A stretch of 46,368 bases of DNA from an uncultured Prevotellaceae bacterium (GCA_947168045.1 CAMVKN010000022.1:1-46368); one strand, 5' to 3'. Positions 36,301 through 42,271 are shown, counted from the first letter of the stretch. A program made the numbers and translations. The notes: generated by a model from the letters alone, not told the origin.

Positions 36301-38104
36301 TACCGTCGAAGAGGCAGTTTCTAATTTCGAGGTCACCTTTACTAATGCCAACAAATCCGCCCGTACTGGCATCGCCATTGACATCGCTGCGAATGGTTGC
36401 TGACACACGGCAGTTCACGATGGTCAGCGAAGAACCGCTATAGCCCACGATGCCACCGATATACCACTTCTTTGAATTGATCTTACCCGCCACATGCAGG
36501 TTGCGTATGGTGGTTGCCTTGCTGTTTACATATCTGAAGGGGGCCACATATTCTTCGTCGAGGCTGTCCAGGTTGACGGTCAGCGTGTGGCCGTTGCCGT
36601 CGAAGGTGCCGTTGTAGGGGCGACTGGTACTGGAGCCAAGCATAGAGTGGCCCTTGGGCAGCTCGATGTCATTGGCCATAATCACGTTGGGAACAGTCTT
36701 TCCACCTTTGAGCAAGTCGGCCAAGGCCTCCCAGTCAGCAGCACTGCGCAGGACGAAGTTCCCTTTCGAGTCGTATTGGCTGCTGCCTAATTCGAAGGTG
36801 AGATTCGCCGTGTGCATGTCTTCCACCCACGTGCCGCGCTTGGCAGTGGCGGTGACCACGCCTGGCAGACTGAGGGTGTAGGGCAGCGACGTCATGGTGT
36901 ACGTGCCAGTCTTCCAGTCCCACATCGCAGTGGTGGAGCGACGCAAGCGGTAGTGCACGGGTTGACCTGTGTAGGAACTCATCAACGTCTCGTCGACAAA
37001 AGAGTAGATGGTGTCGGCATCCAGGAATCCCACACTGCCCACCGTCTTCCACTCGGCCGTGGCGTTCAGCGCTCCTGTGGTGTTGCGCTGAATGTCCCAC
37101 ATGTCGGATGGTGAAATCTCAGCCCACTTCACGTTTGATGTCTGCCACGTCAGCTTCACCTTGCCGTCGTTTTGCAGCGATGCGCTGAGGTTCGACGGCA
37201 TGTGCAGTGTTGGCAGCGTCTGTGGCTCCGACTGTGAGAGGCGCAGCTTTTCGTTGATATCCTCATAGACGGCCTTGAGATAGAAGTTGCGGTAACACTT
37301 GGTGGCATCAAGGTAGATGAATCCCGACTGTTCGGGCTTGACCGTCATCGACCGCGATATGACTTCGCGTCCATTCACCTCCTGGTAATAGGCCGTCATG
37401 CTCTTGATATTACTCGTCGCCATGGTGTAAATCAGCATCAGCTGTCCGGCATGGGCAGCATCGTAGCCCAGCACAGGCTCCATCAGCGTCGGAACAATCA
37501 GGTCGGGCACGGCTGTGAAGGTGAAGCTCTGGGGATTGACGCTAATGTCGGTGTTGCTCTCGCCGGCAGGACCGGCAGGGCCGTTACCCTTCTTGTGTAC
37601 ATACCAGCTGATGGTAATTTTCTTACCGCGAAGGTAGTCGGGCACCGTCCATGTAAGGTACAGCTTGAAATATTCCTTACCCGGCACGTTGGGAATCTCG
37701 GCGCTCGTCTCCGTTGTCATCACGTTCACGTCACTGTAGCCCTGGTCGCGGTGCAGCGTCATCTGGCCATCGACCTGTCGCGTAAGATAGGCCGTGGGCT
37801 TGCTGCCGCTCTTCTCTTTCGTGTAGTAGTGGAGCAGCGTCTCCCTCGAGCCACCTTCAGGGGTGACGTACACATAGCCCTTGTCAATCCAGCCGTCGTA
37901 GCCCTCTTCGTCGTAGATGGGCATCTCGATGTGCAGCTGGTCCATGCCCGCCATGGTGACCAAATAGAGGGAGGTGTTCTCATTGTTGTCAGCCAGCACA
38001 CGGTTTGCGGACAGCAGGCACAACAACAGCATCCACACGGCTTTCAGCCATGCGCGATGTCTTAGATTGGGTCGTAGCATCATAGTAATATCATGTTTTT
38101 TCAT
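27329..38104 (-). CDS. Giant secreted multidomain protein (fn3, GLUG, CarboxypepD_reg, LamG)
   Basis: This 3,591-residue exported protein has a signal peptide (about 1-39, LLLCLLSANRVLA). Visible modules, in order, are an fn3-like domain near 300-400 and two GLUG-type blocks (about 490-640 and 720-845), each opening with GTFDGNGHTLTVNLD or GFFDGNGHTITVNLD. A second fn3-like domain lies at 1065-1140 and two carboxypeptidase-regulatory-like domains at 1155-1220 and 1248-1318. A long unassigned middle (about 1350-2450) carries DILRDPPGASSSAYIESG. Two LamG/concanavalin-type domains (about 2515-2680 and 2740-2880) come next. A repeat-like tail with GWNWVSFNV follows, and the C-terminus WYDLGGRKL...KVVIK is of the type IX sorting kind. 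I chose the ATG at 38102-38104 because it gives a proper signal peptide; an upstream in-frame ATG at 38242 would lie in the permease gene. The frame is intact. The likely place is the cell surface, with an adhesive or binding role; the function is not known. Confidence 0.9.
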   Translation of the reverse strand: MKKHDITMMLRPNLRHRAWLKAVWMLLLCLLSANRVLADNNENTSLYLVTMAGMDQLHIEMPIYDEEGYDGWIDKGYVYVTPEGGSRETLLHYYTKEKSGSKPTAYLTRQVDGQMTLHRDQGYSDVNVMTTETSAEIPNVPGKEYFKLYLTWTVPDYLRGKKITISWYVHKKGNGPAGPAGESNTDISVNPQSFTFTAVPDLIVPTLMEPVLGYDAAHAGQLMLIYTMATSNIKSMTAYYQEVNGREVISRSMTVKPEQSGFIYLDATKCYRNFYLKAVYEDINEKLRLSQSEPQTLPTLHMPSNLSASLQNDGKVKLTWQTSNVKWAEISPSDMWDIQRNTTGALNATAEWKTVGSVGFLDADTIYSFVDETLMSSYTGQPVHYRLRRSTTAMWDWKTGTYTMTSLPYTLSLPGVVTATAKRGTWVEDMHTANLTFELGSSQYDSKGNFVLRSAADWEALADLLKGGKTVPNVIMANDIELPKGHSMLGSSTSRPYNGTFDGNGHTLTVNLDSLDEEYVAPFRYVNSKATTIRNLHVAGKINSKKWYIGGIVGYSGSSLTIVNCRVSATIRSDVNGDASTGGFVGISKGDLEIRNCLFDGKFLGAAAYSFGGFVGWSSMSAVLVNSLFAPLTVDIAPSYEGCNTFVRSNNYFNQMGNICYTTSLDGSAYNYTDWLLMRTEADWDRFCQLVNEGKEVKVKMLNDITVSKVAATDKNKPFTGFFDGNGHTITVNLDGNSLDDNGAFCAPIRYAKEMTVRFLNVRGVIKNGGICTAGIIGQTVGGLNWVNNCHVSAIINLRNGATHAGGIMGHGRASLNRIRNCLFDGSITAAAFYTNSFVGAIMGWTDGDTSSSNQVGCCLENGFYTNFNHVGMNYYSASGGKAFGGSYCYNTHEWGECNKVGTLTAEELCYEMGSSNWNPFGNLAIPKQWNETEETGTYVYGMQPEALQKTLGSGWELSGNTVLPVMSTSAEAEHAATVWDPRAQVELTTEKSVNGKVRYTEQRILTDEELQKRQLTIQLLTPCVDHDFRFKVKQGTSPLTPMDTLGLAVKKAETGELARYEFNSNVKVDSLVANTQQSSVLLTWRTTGTGDFFRITRRDKATDESKVLEEAFTQTSYVDRTPQPQHVYVYTVEGVNQCEGEHVSTATVEGNCEPTGMVRGYLRLTDGTALAGYTVTAEPQGSTKGEKKTAVTDATGFYEIKGLKYTGSGTYRITGQTKDGGSFTTFYANFDENTNMVTNANLVMEQYFLLAGQVMYEGTSVPVIGAQFERDGQVVHNGSGMPIISDSQGRFSISMPKGAHTLRVVKDGHVFYEDGYFSDEDTNAKHEHDWQKNIYDYVFWDQTRITLQGRVVGGDEQGLKPLGQLASVNNLGDSLTIVMQLEGDNASYLVRDQLNASITERHQDYNFGTNSLDSCHMDTYRHRLVIKPNPKTGEYNVPMLPVKYKVTEIYAEGYPTLFQAGKVGETLDLSAYKNGDVATYSRIYHATPTLDVKQFNMTGESYMGINSYTDIDNTGKNMTIELWNKDSGYTFGYPVFMAGSSVIMLLSAQERYYYNNNVKQREPDVVQLQGGEVRISNALIGTDNSSTVKLDSVGTGIYNFVPQNLTFTEENDQALKTLTMTLLYDSTYYDVLPMDGKPIRGYVMASKAKSQGRRVVADGGTMLVDILRDPPGASSSAYIESGTKLNYTFSQNVKAQAGIKLSFGTSKGMTNMWNGIWAGVGSGETLGQNSTVKTTDHFGITLASTYYNSWQYGYTFETTERISTSSSALNVGRDADVFIGMTQNAIFEDGIAVRAINDSTYKMLTTRAGGTFTVDGVDFKIPQGTMKLLATGKNSKGEKVYLVRDEVLRYYTEVNSTFVHSQAYIEKELIPELINIRNTMILPKGTSLETAKKVAVQKGEPVYVSSVDVDDENFGAKNYYTQVNPDDSKYADQLASMNNKIYTWIEFLAINEREKLDATDLVKRYDMDGRTSVTYTESFAISDAQTRYWQIPLIGSGLSGLSFGGHNFFSGGTLDGSAPATAYGDNGEDVNSKTMDINVFNTGFTMKLTPIASLDYNYNYGKSEGQSKKAGFTLSLSSKSNLLVDVYRSRLNNGDLKKKVEDLKAKGYKDEEINKLFFQVPTDKYIEYVTRGGNPGTDFGVAGSLNGVCSYVEGTPTQYRSFVYRTRGGATNQPYEDERKTKYVAPGVVLDEKTIEIDRLRIWADQASVSNVPYDEPARFTVHMANESELPAQCTEVFTYMLSDITNAKGAKITVDGNPVAGEGHSVFIPAGQVVTKQVEITAGAVFDYDNVTLQLFDPNDKKRVYSCALSAHFVPTAGRVNISLPGDKWVVNTESQYDSDKQQYYMPVRIDGFDVNYRNFDHIELQYKLSTQGDKEWVNVCSYYKDSVLMAKATGECKYIEDDGHIMAIFWGEADPIEQQYDLRAVNYCRYGSGFLTRSSNILTGVKDTRRPQLFGTPKPEDGILDIGDDIMLRFSEPIAGNYLRNLNNFQVLGQTNKRNILLSTSLHMNADGRASSLISRNLAAKSFTVDVMLNPEDNGQEMIFFRHGEGNEQLHLGLTATRHLMASFIRHDTEGTYDLRYTSTEPVTFNGLHEVAVVFECNVDAKTTTVTFYDGTVNIGSFVYQGLYLGSGHYYLGNSDGDYNCYVGDMLEFRLWNRALTVGELNDYKQHRLTGYELGLLDNFPLNEGTGNYSYNRVASGADLAINQGSWKVPDGIGMKLDGQKGFRIKPDKFNRSDYHDYTIMFWFRTSDSDGTLLSNGAAENEAGAADHFNFGVKNGMLSLNISGKDLSPSLTVNDGDWHHVALTVSRSRNVGNLYVDKKLLNTFAVDGLGGIFGNFLAAGATYTDANTVVSPISGHIDEIAMYEMALSENIIMASSTMTPTGEELGLMAYLNFAQSEKQLNNLQQLVPTGVSLRRYRDTTTGEWTTQRDTLVAPDVVSRLADKQYYAPMRGIATLENIKYSYVAKDNEMYITLDVPEFDVEKTNVMVTVKDVADLNGNVMASPVAMDIYVYRNPLRWDVKQCNIESLYGSELSFNAVVRNLSGKPRRFTIEGLPVWITASQYSGTVEALGEVMITFDVSPYINIGDYDEVIYLAGEDGMNEPLPVKIKIRGEKPMWTVGDDLLRTNISMHIIGQVIIGNSVQHDKDDMLAAFDENHRLLGVTHLSTDPMGIDNSGLAYLTVYNDNYENIKLYFEFFDASTGVIHRCAGVSENSIITFESDKVVGTTTTPAQFLTNNGVVQAIPLNRGWNWVSFNVTPSKVPIKKMFDSATAWEAGDGLEAEKSDGSFFLISYKAVVNPKDPKSMNYFWDYGDSIIGIDPTNMYRFYSNSYKQAFVYGFVTRESIDVHEGWNRIGYISNLNLPIGTAMAEYADKGADGDILKSQSEFAVLSIDNQGNRTWKGTLKYMRVGEGYMLKHNGSDNIEFSYPDYLSGTRYGSREKAGAPLFVNSSGSSMTVVAMADGIDVMPGDKLTAYRDGEPCGISEADGDGLFYLNVADAEQQGADPAIMFTLERDGELLATTGRSQMIFRANDALGTPDQPTAISFVQNARFETGTWYDLGGRKLDRKPKASGVYIYNNEKVVIK

Positions 38105-38162
38105 TTCCAAATAGTTTTTCTTGCAGTGCTCTTTAGTCGTTGCACTCTGAAGTACGAATGTG

Positions 38163-38801
38163 CTATTGTTCAGCAACGCGCAGCCTCTCATTGCGGTCGA
38201 AGAGCTGGCGGTCAGCGAGCCACATCGACAGCACTGCGGCAATGACGGCGGCCGCGATGGCCGACAGCCACACGAGCAGCGTCAGGAGCAGTGCAGCACC
38301 AAAGGACAGACCGCAGGTGAGGAGAGTGAGGAAGAACAGTGCCATGGCAAACGGCATGGCCGATGAGCGTTGCCACAACAGCGGCAGCAGGGCGCCACGA
38401 AGTGCACGGCGCGCACCCGGCACGAGGCTCTCCAAGTGAGTAGCGCCGTTGGCCAGCAGGTACAGCCGGTGTTGCTGAGTGTTGCGTAGGCAGCGCACAT
38501 AGTCCTCCATCGCCCTGGGCGTGGACGGCAGCAGGCACACCATCATGAAAACAAGCAGGAGCCAGAACGGTCCACCATGCAGGCACAGCGACAGCACGCC
38601 GGCCATAGCGGCTGCACTGCACACCATGGCCACGACCAAGGGCAGCCACACCTGCTGCGGCAGTCGCGGCAGATGGACATGCAGGCGCAGGGCTTTCCTA
38701 AGCAGACGCTGGTCAACCAGCCAAAGGAAAGCAATGGCAGCACCAGAGAAAAGGATAACGAGCAAGATGCCCCACACAGATATTTGTCCGATATTCAACA
38801 T
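38163..38801 (-). CDS. Divergent FetB/YbbM-like ABC permease
   Basis: This 212-residue polytopic inner-membrane protein has about five or six hydrophobic helices. Its resemblance to FetB (UPF0014, metal export permease) is clearest in YLLANGATHLESLVPGARRA, where FetB proteins have an ALANGA..GEAL.P..R.A stretch, and in the C-terminal ADRQLFDRNERLR. FetB is usually about 255 residues and has an LPGMMTGQ-type loop after that stretch. Here the corresponding place reads MPFAMALFFLTL, so the loop is missing and the N-terminal half is short. It follows the equally degenerate ATPase gene by 31 nt. The giant protein gene starts 58 nt downstream. Transport activity is doubtful. The family assignment is from memory of the motif pattern. 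Confidence 0.65.
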   Translation of the reverse strand: MLNIGQISVWGILLVILFSGAAIAFLWLVDQRLLRKALRLHVHLPRLPQQVWLPLVVAMVCSAAAMAGVLSLCLHGGPFWLLLVFMMVCLLPSTPRAMEDYVRCLRNTQQHRLYLLANGATHLESLVPGARRALRGALLPLLWQRSSAMPFAMALFFLTLLTCGLSFGAALLLTLLVWLSAIAAAVIAAVLSMWLADRQLFDRNERLRVAEQ

Positions 38802-38840
38802 TGTTTAATGTTTATTGGTTATTGTTGAACGGTTATTGGT
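38792..38840. repeat. Heptad array across the ATPase/permease junction
   Basis: A run of 7-mers (ATTCAAC, ATTGTTT, AATGTTT, ATTGGTT, ATTGTTG, AACGGTT, ATTGGTT) covers the whole 31-nt gap. It includes the start codon of the permease (38799-38801) and the stop codon of the ATPase (38833-38835). Confidence 0.75.
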
Positions 38841-39375
38841 TGGCACCGACGACATTGTCGGCACTGCCAATGATGGCGTCATCGGTGGAACTGATAATTA
38901 CGATGCGGCCCGACGCTGCCTGCCGCTTCAGATAGGTCATCATGGTCAGCTGCGGTTCGTCGACCAAGAGGATGGGACGCTGCAGCAGCACGGCGGTGGC
39001 TAGCAAGCGAGCCTGCTGTGGGTGTGTGCAGCCCGTCAGGGCCGCTTCGTTGTCTATGCTGTCGACGGAGAGCTGACGGTTGGCGCGCAGTGCAAAGACA
39101 TCGTCGGCAGTGGGCGCAGCATAGCGGTCGATAACCCCTACATCATCGAGGCGACGCGGTGCAAAGGCCATCTGACGACGCAGCGCAGGGGCCGTCACCG
39201 GTGTCAGCGGCTCGCCGTCGAGGCTGATAAAGCCAGCCACGACGGGTTCGAAGCCGAGCATGGCATAGAGCCAGCGCACACTGCCCACCACGCAGGCCAC
39301 CTGTCTTTCGACAGCCATCAGCGACAGGGTGTGCGGCTCGCCACTTATCAAGACATCGTTAAGTTCAAGAAGCAT
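38833..39375 (-). CDS. Degenerate ABC ATPase (FetA-like) without Walker A
   Basis: This 180-residue protein has the outline of an ABC ATPase of the FetA/YbbL kind but has lost key parts. Where a Walker A (GxxGxGKST) is expected it reads VVGSVRWLYAMLGFEP (about 31-46), with no GKS/T. The stretch LRRQMAFAPRRLDD takes the place of the Q-loop, with no Gln. The signature LSGGQ is replaced by THPQQARLLATAVLLQRP. Walker B is kept (ILLVDEP, about 134-140), but the D-loop and the switch His are missing (SSTDD). The frame is open and intact. It should not bind and hydrolyse ATP normally. The gene lies 44 nt below purM, with the permease directly after. It could be a pseudo-ATPase that regulates or stabilises the permease, or a gene on the way to loss. 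Confidence 0.7.
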   Translation of the reverse strand: MLLELNDVLISGEPHTLSLMAVERQVACVVGSVRWLYAMLGFEPVVAGFISLDGEPLTPVTAPALRRQMAFAPRRLDDVGVIDRYAAPTADDVFALRANRQLSVDSIDNEAALTGCTHPQQARLLATAVLLQRPILLVDEPQLTMMTYLKRQAASGRIVIISSTDDAIIGSADNVVGANQ

Positions 39376-39380
39376 GTGAG

Positions 39381-39422
39381 GTAGAGGTGAGAGGTGAGAG
39401 ATGAGAGATGAGAGATAAGTTA
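39381..39422. repeat. Heptad array between purM and the degenerate ATPase
   Basis: Six 7-mers run GTAGAGG, TGAGAGG, TGAGAGA (three times), TAAGTTA. They fill the 44-nt gap, and the last unit contains part of the purM stop codon (39420-39422). The unit TGAGAGG also makes up the array at 41615-41642, in the same orientation. Confidence 0.85.
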
Positions 39423-40670
39423 TTCGTAGTTGAACTCACCGAACTCGCTGTGAATGGTAAGCGAGCGGGGGCCCTCCTCAATATGGCCAACCACCTGGGC
39501 ATCGATGTTGAACGCCTTGGAGACGGCGATGACCTGGCTGGCCACCTCCGGCCGGACGTAGACCTCCATGCGGTGCCCCATGTTGAACACCTGGTACATC
39601 TCACGCCAGTCAGTACCGCTGCAGTCGTGGATGATCTGGAACAGCGGCGGCACAGGGAACATGTTGTCCTTGATGACACGGCAGTTGTCGCCCACGAAGT
39701 GCAGCACCTTGGTCTGGGCGCCGCCCGTGCAGTGCACCATGCCGTGTATCTCAGGCCGCAGCTCGTCCAAGAGCCGCTTGACAACAGGGGCATAGGTACG
39801 CGTCGGAGAGAGGACAAGCTGGCCCACAGTTAGTTTTGAGTTGAGAGTGTTGAGTTTAGAGTTTGCTTCCGCCGTCCCGTTAGATGTAGGCATGGCGGTA
39901 GCAAACTCTACACTATCCACTCTACACTCTACACTATCCGTGAGTGTGTGCCGGCCTGAGTACACCAGTTCGTCGGGCACTTGGTGGTCATAGCTCTCAG
40001 GATATTTCTCAGCCAGGTACTTGGCGAAGACATCATGCCGTGCGGAGGTCAGACCGTTGCTGCCCATGCCACCGTTGTAGCGGTGCTCATAGGTAGCCTG
40101 CCCCGTAGAGCTGAGTCCGACGATGACATCACCGGGCCGGATGTTGGCATTGTCGATGACGTCGCTGCGCTTCATGCGGCAGGTGACGGTGCTGTCAACG
40201 ATGATGGTGCGCACCAGGTCACCCACGTCGGCCGTCTCTCCGCCTGTTGGCCAGATGCCGATGCCCATCGAGCGCAGCTCCTGCAGCAGCTCGTCAGTGC
40301 CGTTGATGATGGCCGAGATAACCTCGCCTGGAATGAGCAGTTTGTTGCGCCCAATGGTCGAGCTGACAAGGATGTTGTCCGTGGCACCCACACACAGCAG
40401 GTCGTCGGTGTTCATCACGATGGCGTCCTGGGCGATGCCTTTCCACACGCTCAGGTCACCGGTCTCCTTCCAGTACATGTAGGCCAGGGCCGACTTCGTG
40501 CCGGCACCGTCGGCGTGCATGATGTTGCAGTAGGCCGGGTCGCCGCCCAGTATGTCGGGTATAATCTTGCAGAAGGCCTTTGGATAGAGGCCCTTGTCAA
40601 TGTTTTTGATGGCAGCGTGGACATCTTCCTTGGCGGCTGAGACGCCACGCTGCATGTAGCGGTTGTCCAT
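39420..40670 (-). CDS. purM: Phosphoribosylformylglycinamidine cyclo-ligase (AIR synthase)
   Basis: This 416-residue PurM-family enzyme closes the imidazole ring of AIR using ATP (fifth step of purine synthesis, EC 6.3.3.1) in the cytoplasm. The family segments HADGAGTKSALAYMYWKE, DAIVMNTDDLLCVGA, GGETADVGDLV, PGDVIVGLSSTGQ and SPTRTYAPVVK are all present, and the C-terminal AIRS domain ends VGHIEEG. An in-frame stretch of about 38 codons (residues about 243-280) sits between LTD and VGQLVLSP, where relatives have only a few residues. It is the translation of a foldback heptad element. The gene starts 6 nt after the stop of the upstream lipoprotein gene. Confidence 0.92.
   Translation of the reverse strand: MDNRYMQRGVSAAKEDVHAAIKNIDKGLYPKAFCKIIPDILGGDPAYCNIMHADGAGTKSALAYMYWKETGDLSVWKGIAQDAIVMNTDDLLCVGATDNILVSSTIGRNKLLIPGEVISAIINGTDELLQELRSMGIGIWPTGGETADVGDLVRTIIVDSTVTCRMKRSDVIDNANIRPGDVIVGLSSTGQATYEHRYNGGMGSNGLTSARHDVFAKYLAEKYPESYDHQVPDELVYSGRHTLTDSVECRVDSVEFATAMPTSNGTAEANSKLNTLNSKLTVGQLVLSPTRTYAPVVKRLLDELRPEIHGMVHCTGGAQTKVLHFVGDNCRVIKDNMFPVPPLFQIIHDCSGTDWREMYQVFNMGHRMEVYVRPEVASQVIAVSKAFNIDAQVVGHIEEGPRSLTIHSEFGEFNYE
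39832..39944. repeat. Foldback heptad element inserted in frame in purM
   Basis: Left arm: five 7-mers AGTTTTG, AGTTGAG, AGTGTTG, AGTTTAG, AGTTTGC (39832-39866). Right arm: AAACTCT, ACACTAT, CCACTCT, ACACTCT, ACACTAT (39903-39937). In the centre 39857-39873 and 39894-39910 are inverted repeats with 16 of 17 matches and a 20-nt loop. The whole is about 114 bp (38 codons) without a stop. Confidence 0.85.
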
Positions 40671-40676
40671 TGATAA

Positions 40677-41606
40677 TCAGTTAGTTTTGGGGAACCATTT
40701 GCTGAAGCCCCAGTTCTTGATGGCGCTCCAGTCAGGATTGGCAATGCGCTTGAGGGTGAAGGGTTCGTAGACATTGGTCTTGACCCACACCTGTCCCTTT
40801 AACTCGTTCTCAGTACGCTCAACTGACGAGAACTCATAATCGGGATCATTGCTGTCACTGCGGAAGATTCTCATGTCAGCAGTGGAAGTCCAGAAGTCCC
40901 AGAACCTGATGCTGTCGGCCAGATAAGTGCCCCAGGGGGCATCTTCATACTCTTCCTTGATGAAAGCCTTGCCGTTGTCCACCGTACCCGTGTTGTAGAC
41001 AGGCTCGCAGTCGAAGGTGATGACCACGTTCTTAGGTTCATAGACCTTGCCCTGGTATTCGCGCTGAATGAAGATCTTTCCTTCGAAGGTCACTGGATGC
41101 CAGGTGGGCAGCAGCTCATTGTAGCCCCAGTGCTCCACCTTGCTCACATCGGGCATGGTGCCACGATGGAAGGTGATGCGCTTCTTGTCATTGTCAGCGT
41201 CGTTCAAGCTACAGATGCCGCTGAACTCCTTGTCGTTCAGCTTATAGTCGGTGGTCTTGAACTTGTCGCGAGTCTCCTGGTAGTACCACTCCACGCCCAC
41301 GCTGCCGTCCTTGCGATGCCATACCTCCCACTTGACGTTGTGGTAGACAACAGGGATGTCAGGATTGTTGAAATACTCCACAGCGACACCCCAGCCTGCG
41401 AGGGAAGTGTTTCTCTCCTGGTCAAAGCGGATGACCGTTTTTGTAGGCGTCATCGTCTGGCCCTTATACGTACGTGTGAACATCACGTCGGTGGTCTCCC
41501 ACACGCCGTTCAATGTCTGAGCGGTTTCCTCCTCTTCCTCACAGGCGGTAAGGACGCCGAGGGCTACAAAGGCAGTCAGGGCTAATAGATAGAAATTCTT
41601 TTTCAT
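40677..41606 (-). CDS. Surface-type lipoprotein with internal duplication
   Basis: This 309-residue lipoprotein is of unknown function. The lipobox is LTAC (Cys near 21), followed by EEEEE, an acidic lipoprotein export signal. Two related halves are visible. The first has LNGVWETTDVMFTRTYKGQ and TKTVIRFDQE. The second (about 150 onwards) has HPVTFEGKIFIQREYQGK and KNVVITFDCE. This suggests two beta-barrel or lipocalin-like modules. The start MKKNFYLL at 41604-41606 gives a clean signal peptide; an upstream ATG at 41645 would be read through a heptad array. It sits between lemA and purM and ends 6 nt before purM. Confidence 0.82.
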   Translation of the reverse strand: MKKNFYLLALTAFVALGVLTACEEEEETAQTLNGVWETTDVMFTRTYKGQTMTPTKTVIRFDQERNTSLAGWGVAVEYFNNPDIPVVYHNVKWEVWHRKDGSVGVEWYYQETRDKFKTTDYKLNDKEFSGICSLNDADNDKKRITFHRGTMPDVSKVEHWGYNELLPTWHPVTFEGKIFIQREYQGKVYEPKNVVITFDCEPVYNTGTVDNGKAFIKEEYEDAPWGTYLADSIRFWDFWTSTADMRIFRSDSNDPDYEFSSVERTENELKGQVWVKTNVYEPFTLKRIANPDWSAIKNWGFSKWFPKTN

Positions 41607-41614
41607 CAGTTTTA

Positions 41615-41642
41615 TTAGTGGTGAGTGGTGAGAGGTGAGAGC
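41615..41642. repeat. Heptad array between lemA and the lipoprotein gene
   Basis: Four 7-mers (TTAGTGG, TGAGTGG, TGAGAGG, TGAGAGC) lie between the lemA stop and the lipoprotein start. They use the same word as the array at 39381-39422. Confidence 0.8.
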
Positions 41643-41645
41643 CAT

Positions 41646-42266
41646 TTAAATCTTGTATTCAGTCTCGTGCTTGAAGTCGGTGGTGTTCTCCTCCGTTCCG
41701 GCAGGCGCCTCATAGTAGTACATCTGCTGGAAGCCGAACATGCCGGCCATGATGTTGTTAGGGAAGGTCTGAATCTTCACATTGTAGACCTTGGCCTGCT
41801 CGTTGTACTTGCGACGGGCCTCAGCCAGACGGTTGGCAGCGCCGGAGATGGCATCGCGCACATCCTGGAAAGCCTCGTCGAATTTCAGCTCGGGATAGTT
41901 CTCGTCGGCCACCATCAGGCGCCCGAGTGCCTGGGTGAAGTCGCCCTGTGCCTGGTTCCATGCCTTCATCTGCTCAGGTGTGCAGTTGGAGGGGTCGATG
42001 GTGATAGAGGTAGCGCGAGCACGTGCATCGATAACGTCCTTCAGCACCTTGCCTGTAGCGGCAGCCTGAAACTGCAGATTATTGTCCAGTCTGTTCAGCT
42101 CGTCGAAATTACGTTTGAGGATAATGTCAATCTGCGAGAAGGCCTCCTTGCCATTCTCACGAGCTACGACCATGCCGTTATAAGTGCCCTTCACCCAGAA
42201 GAACAACACGGCGGCCACGAGCACCACGGCTCCGAGGCATCCTAATCCAATGTACTTTTTGTTCAT
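41646..42266 (-). CDS. lemA: LemA family membrane protein
   Basis: This 206-residue LemA protein has an N-terminal membrane helix (about 5-26) and a cytoplasmic or periplasmic four-helix bundle. Family segments seen are TYNGMVVARENGKEAFSQID, LKRNFDELNRLDNNL, and near the C-terminus VYNVKIQTFPNNIMAGMFGF. LemA often sits next to a TPM-domain protein, as here (137 nt apart across a repeat tract). Its molecular role is not settled in the family. Confidence 0.93.
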   Translation of the reverse strand: MNKKYIGLGCLGAVVLVAAVLFFWVKGTYNGMVVARENGKEAFSQIDIILKRNFDELNRLDNNLQFQAAATGKVLKDVIDARARATSITIDPSNCTPEQMKAWNQAQGDFTQALGRLMVADENYPELKFDEAFQDVRDAISGAANRLAEARRKYNEQAKVYNVKIQTFPNNIMAGMFGFQQMYYYEAPAGTEENTTDFKHETEYKI

Positions 42267-42271
42267 AACGG

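Noticed and set aside
27329..38104. Diversity-generating retroelement target in the giant protein
   Set aside because: No reverse transcriptase, template repeat or adenine-biased variable repeat is visible.
38105..38162. Promoter directly before the giant gene
   Set aside because: The 58-nt gap contains a TATTTG word but no TAnnTTTG with a spaced TTTG, so I list no promoter here. Transcription may come from further upstream.
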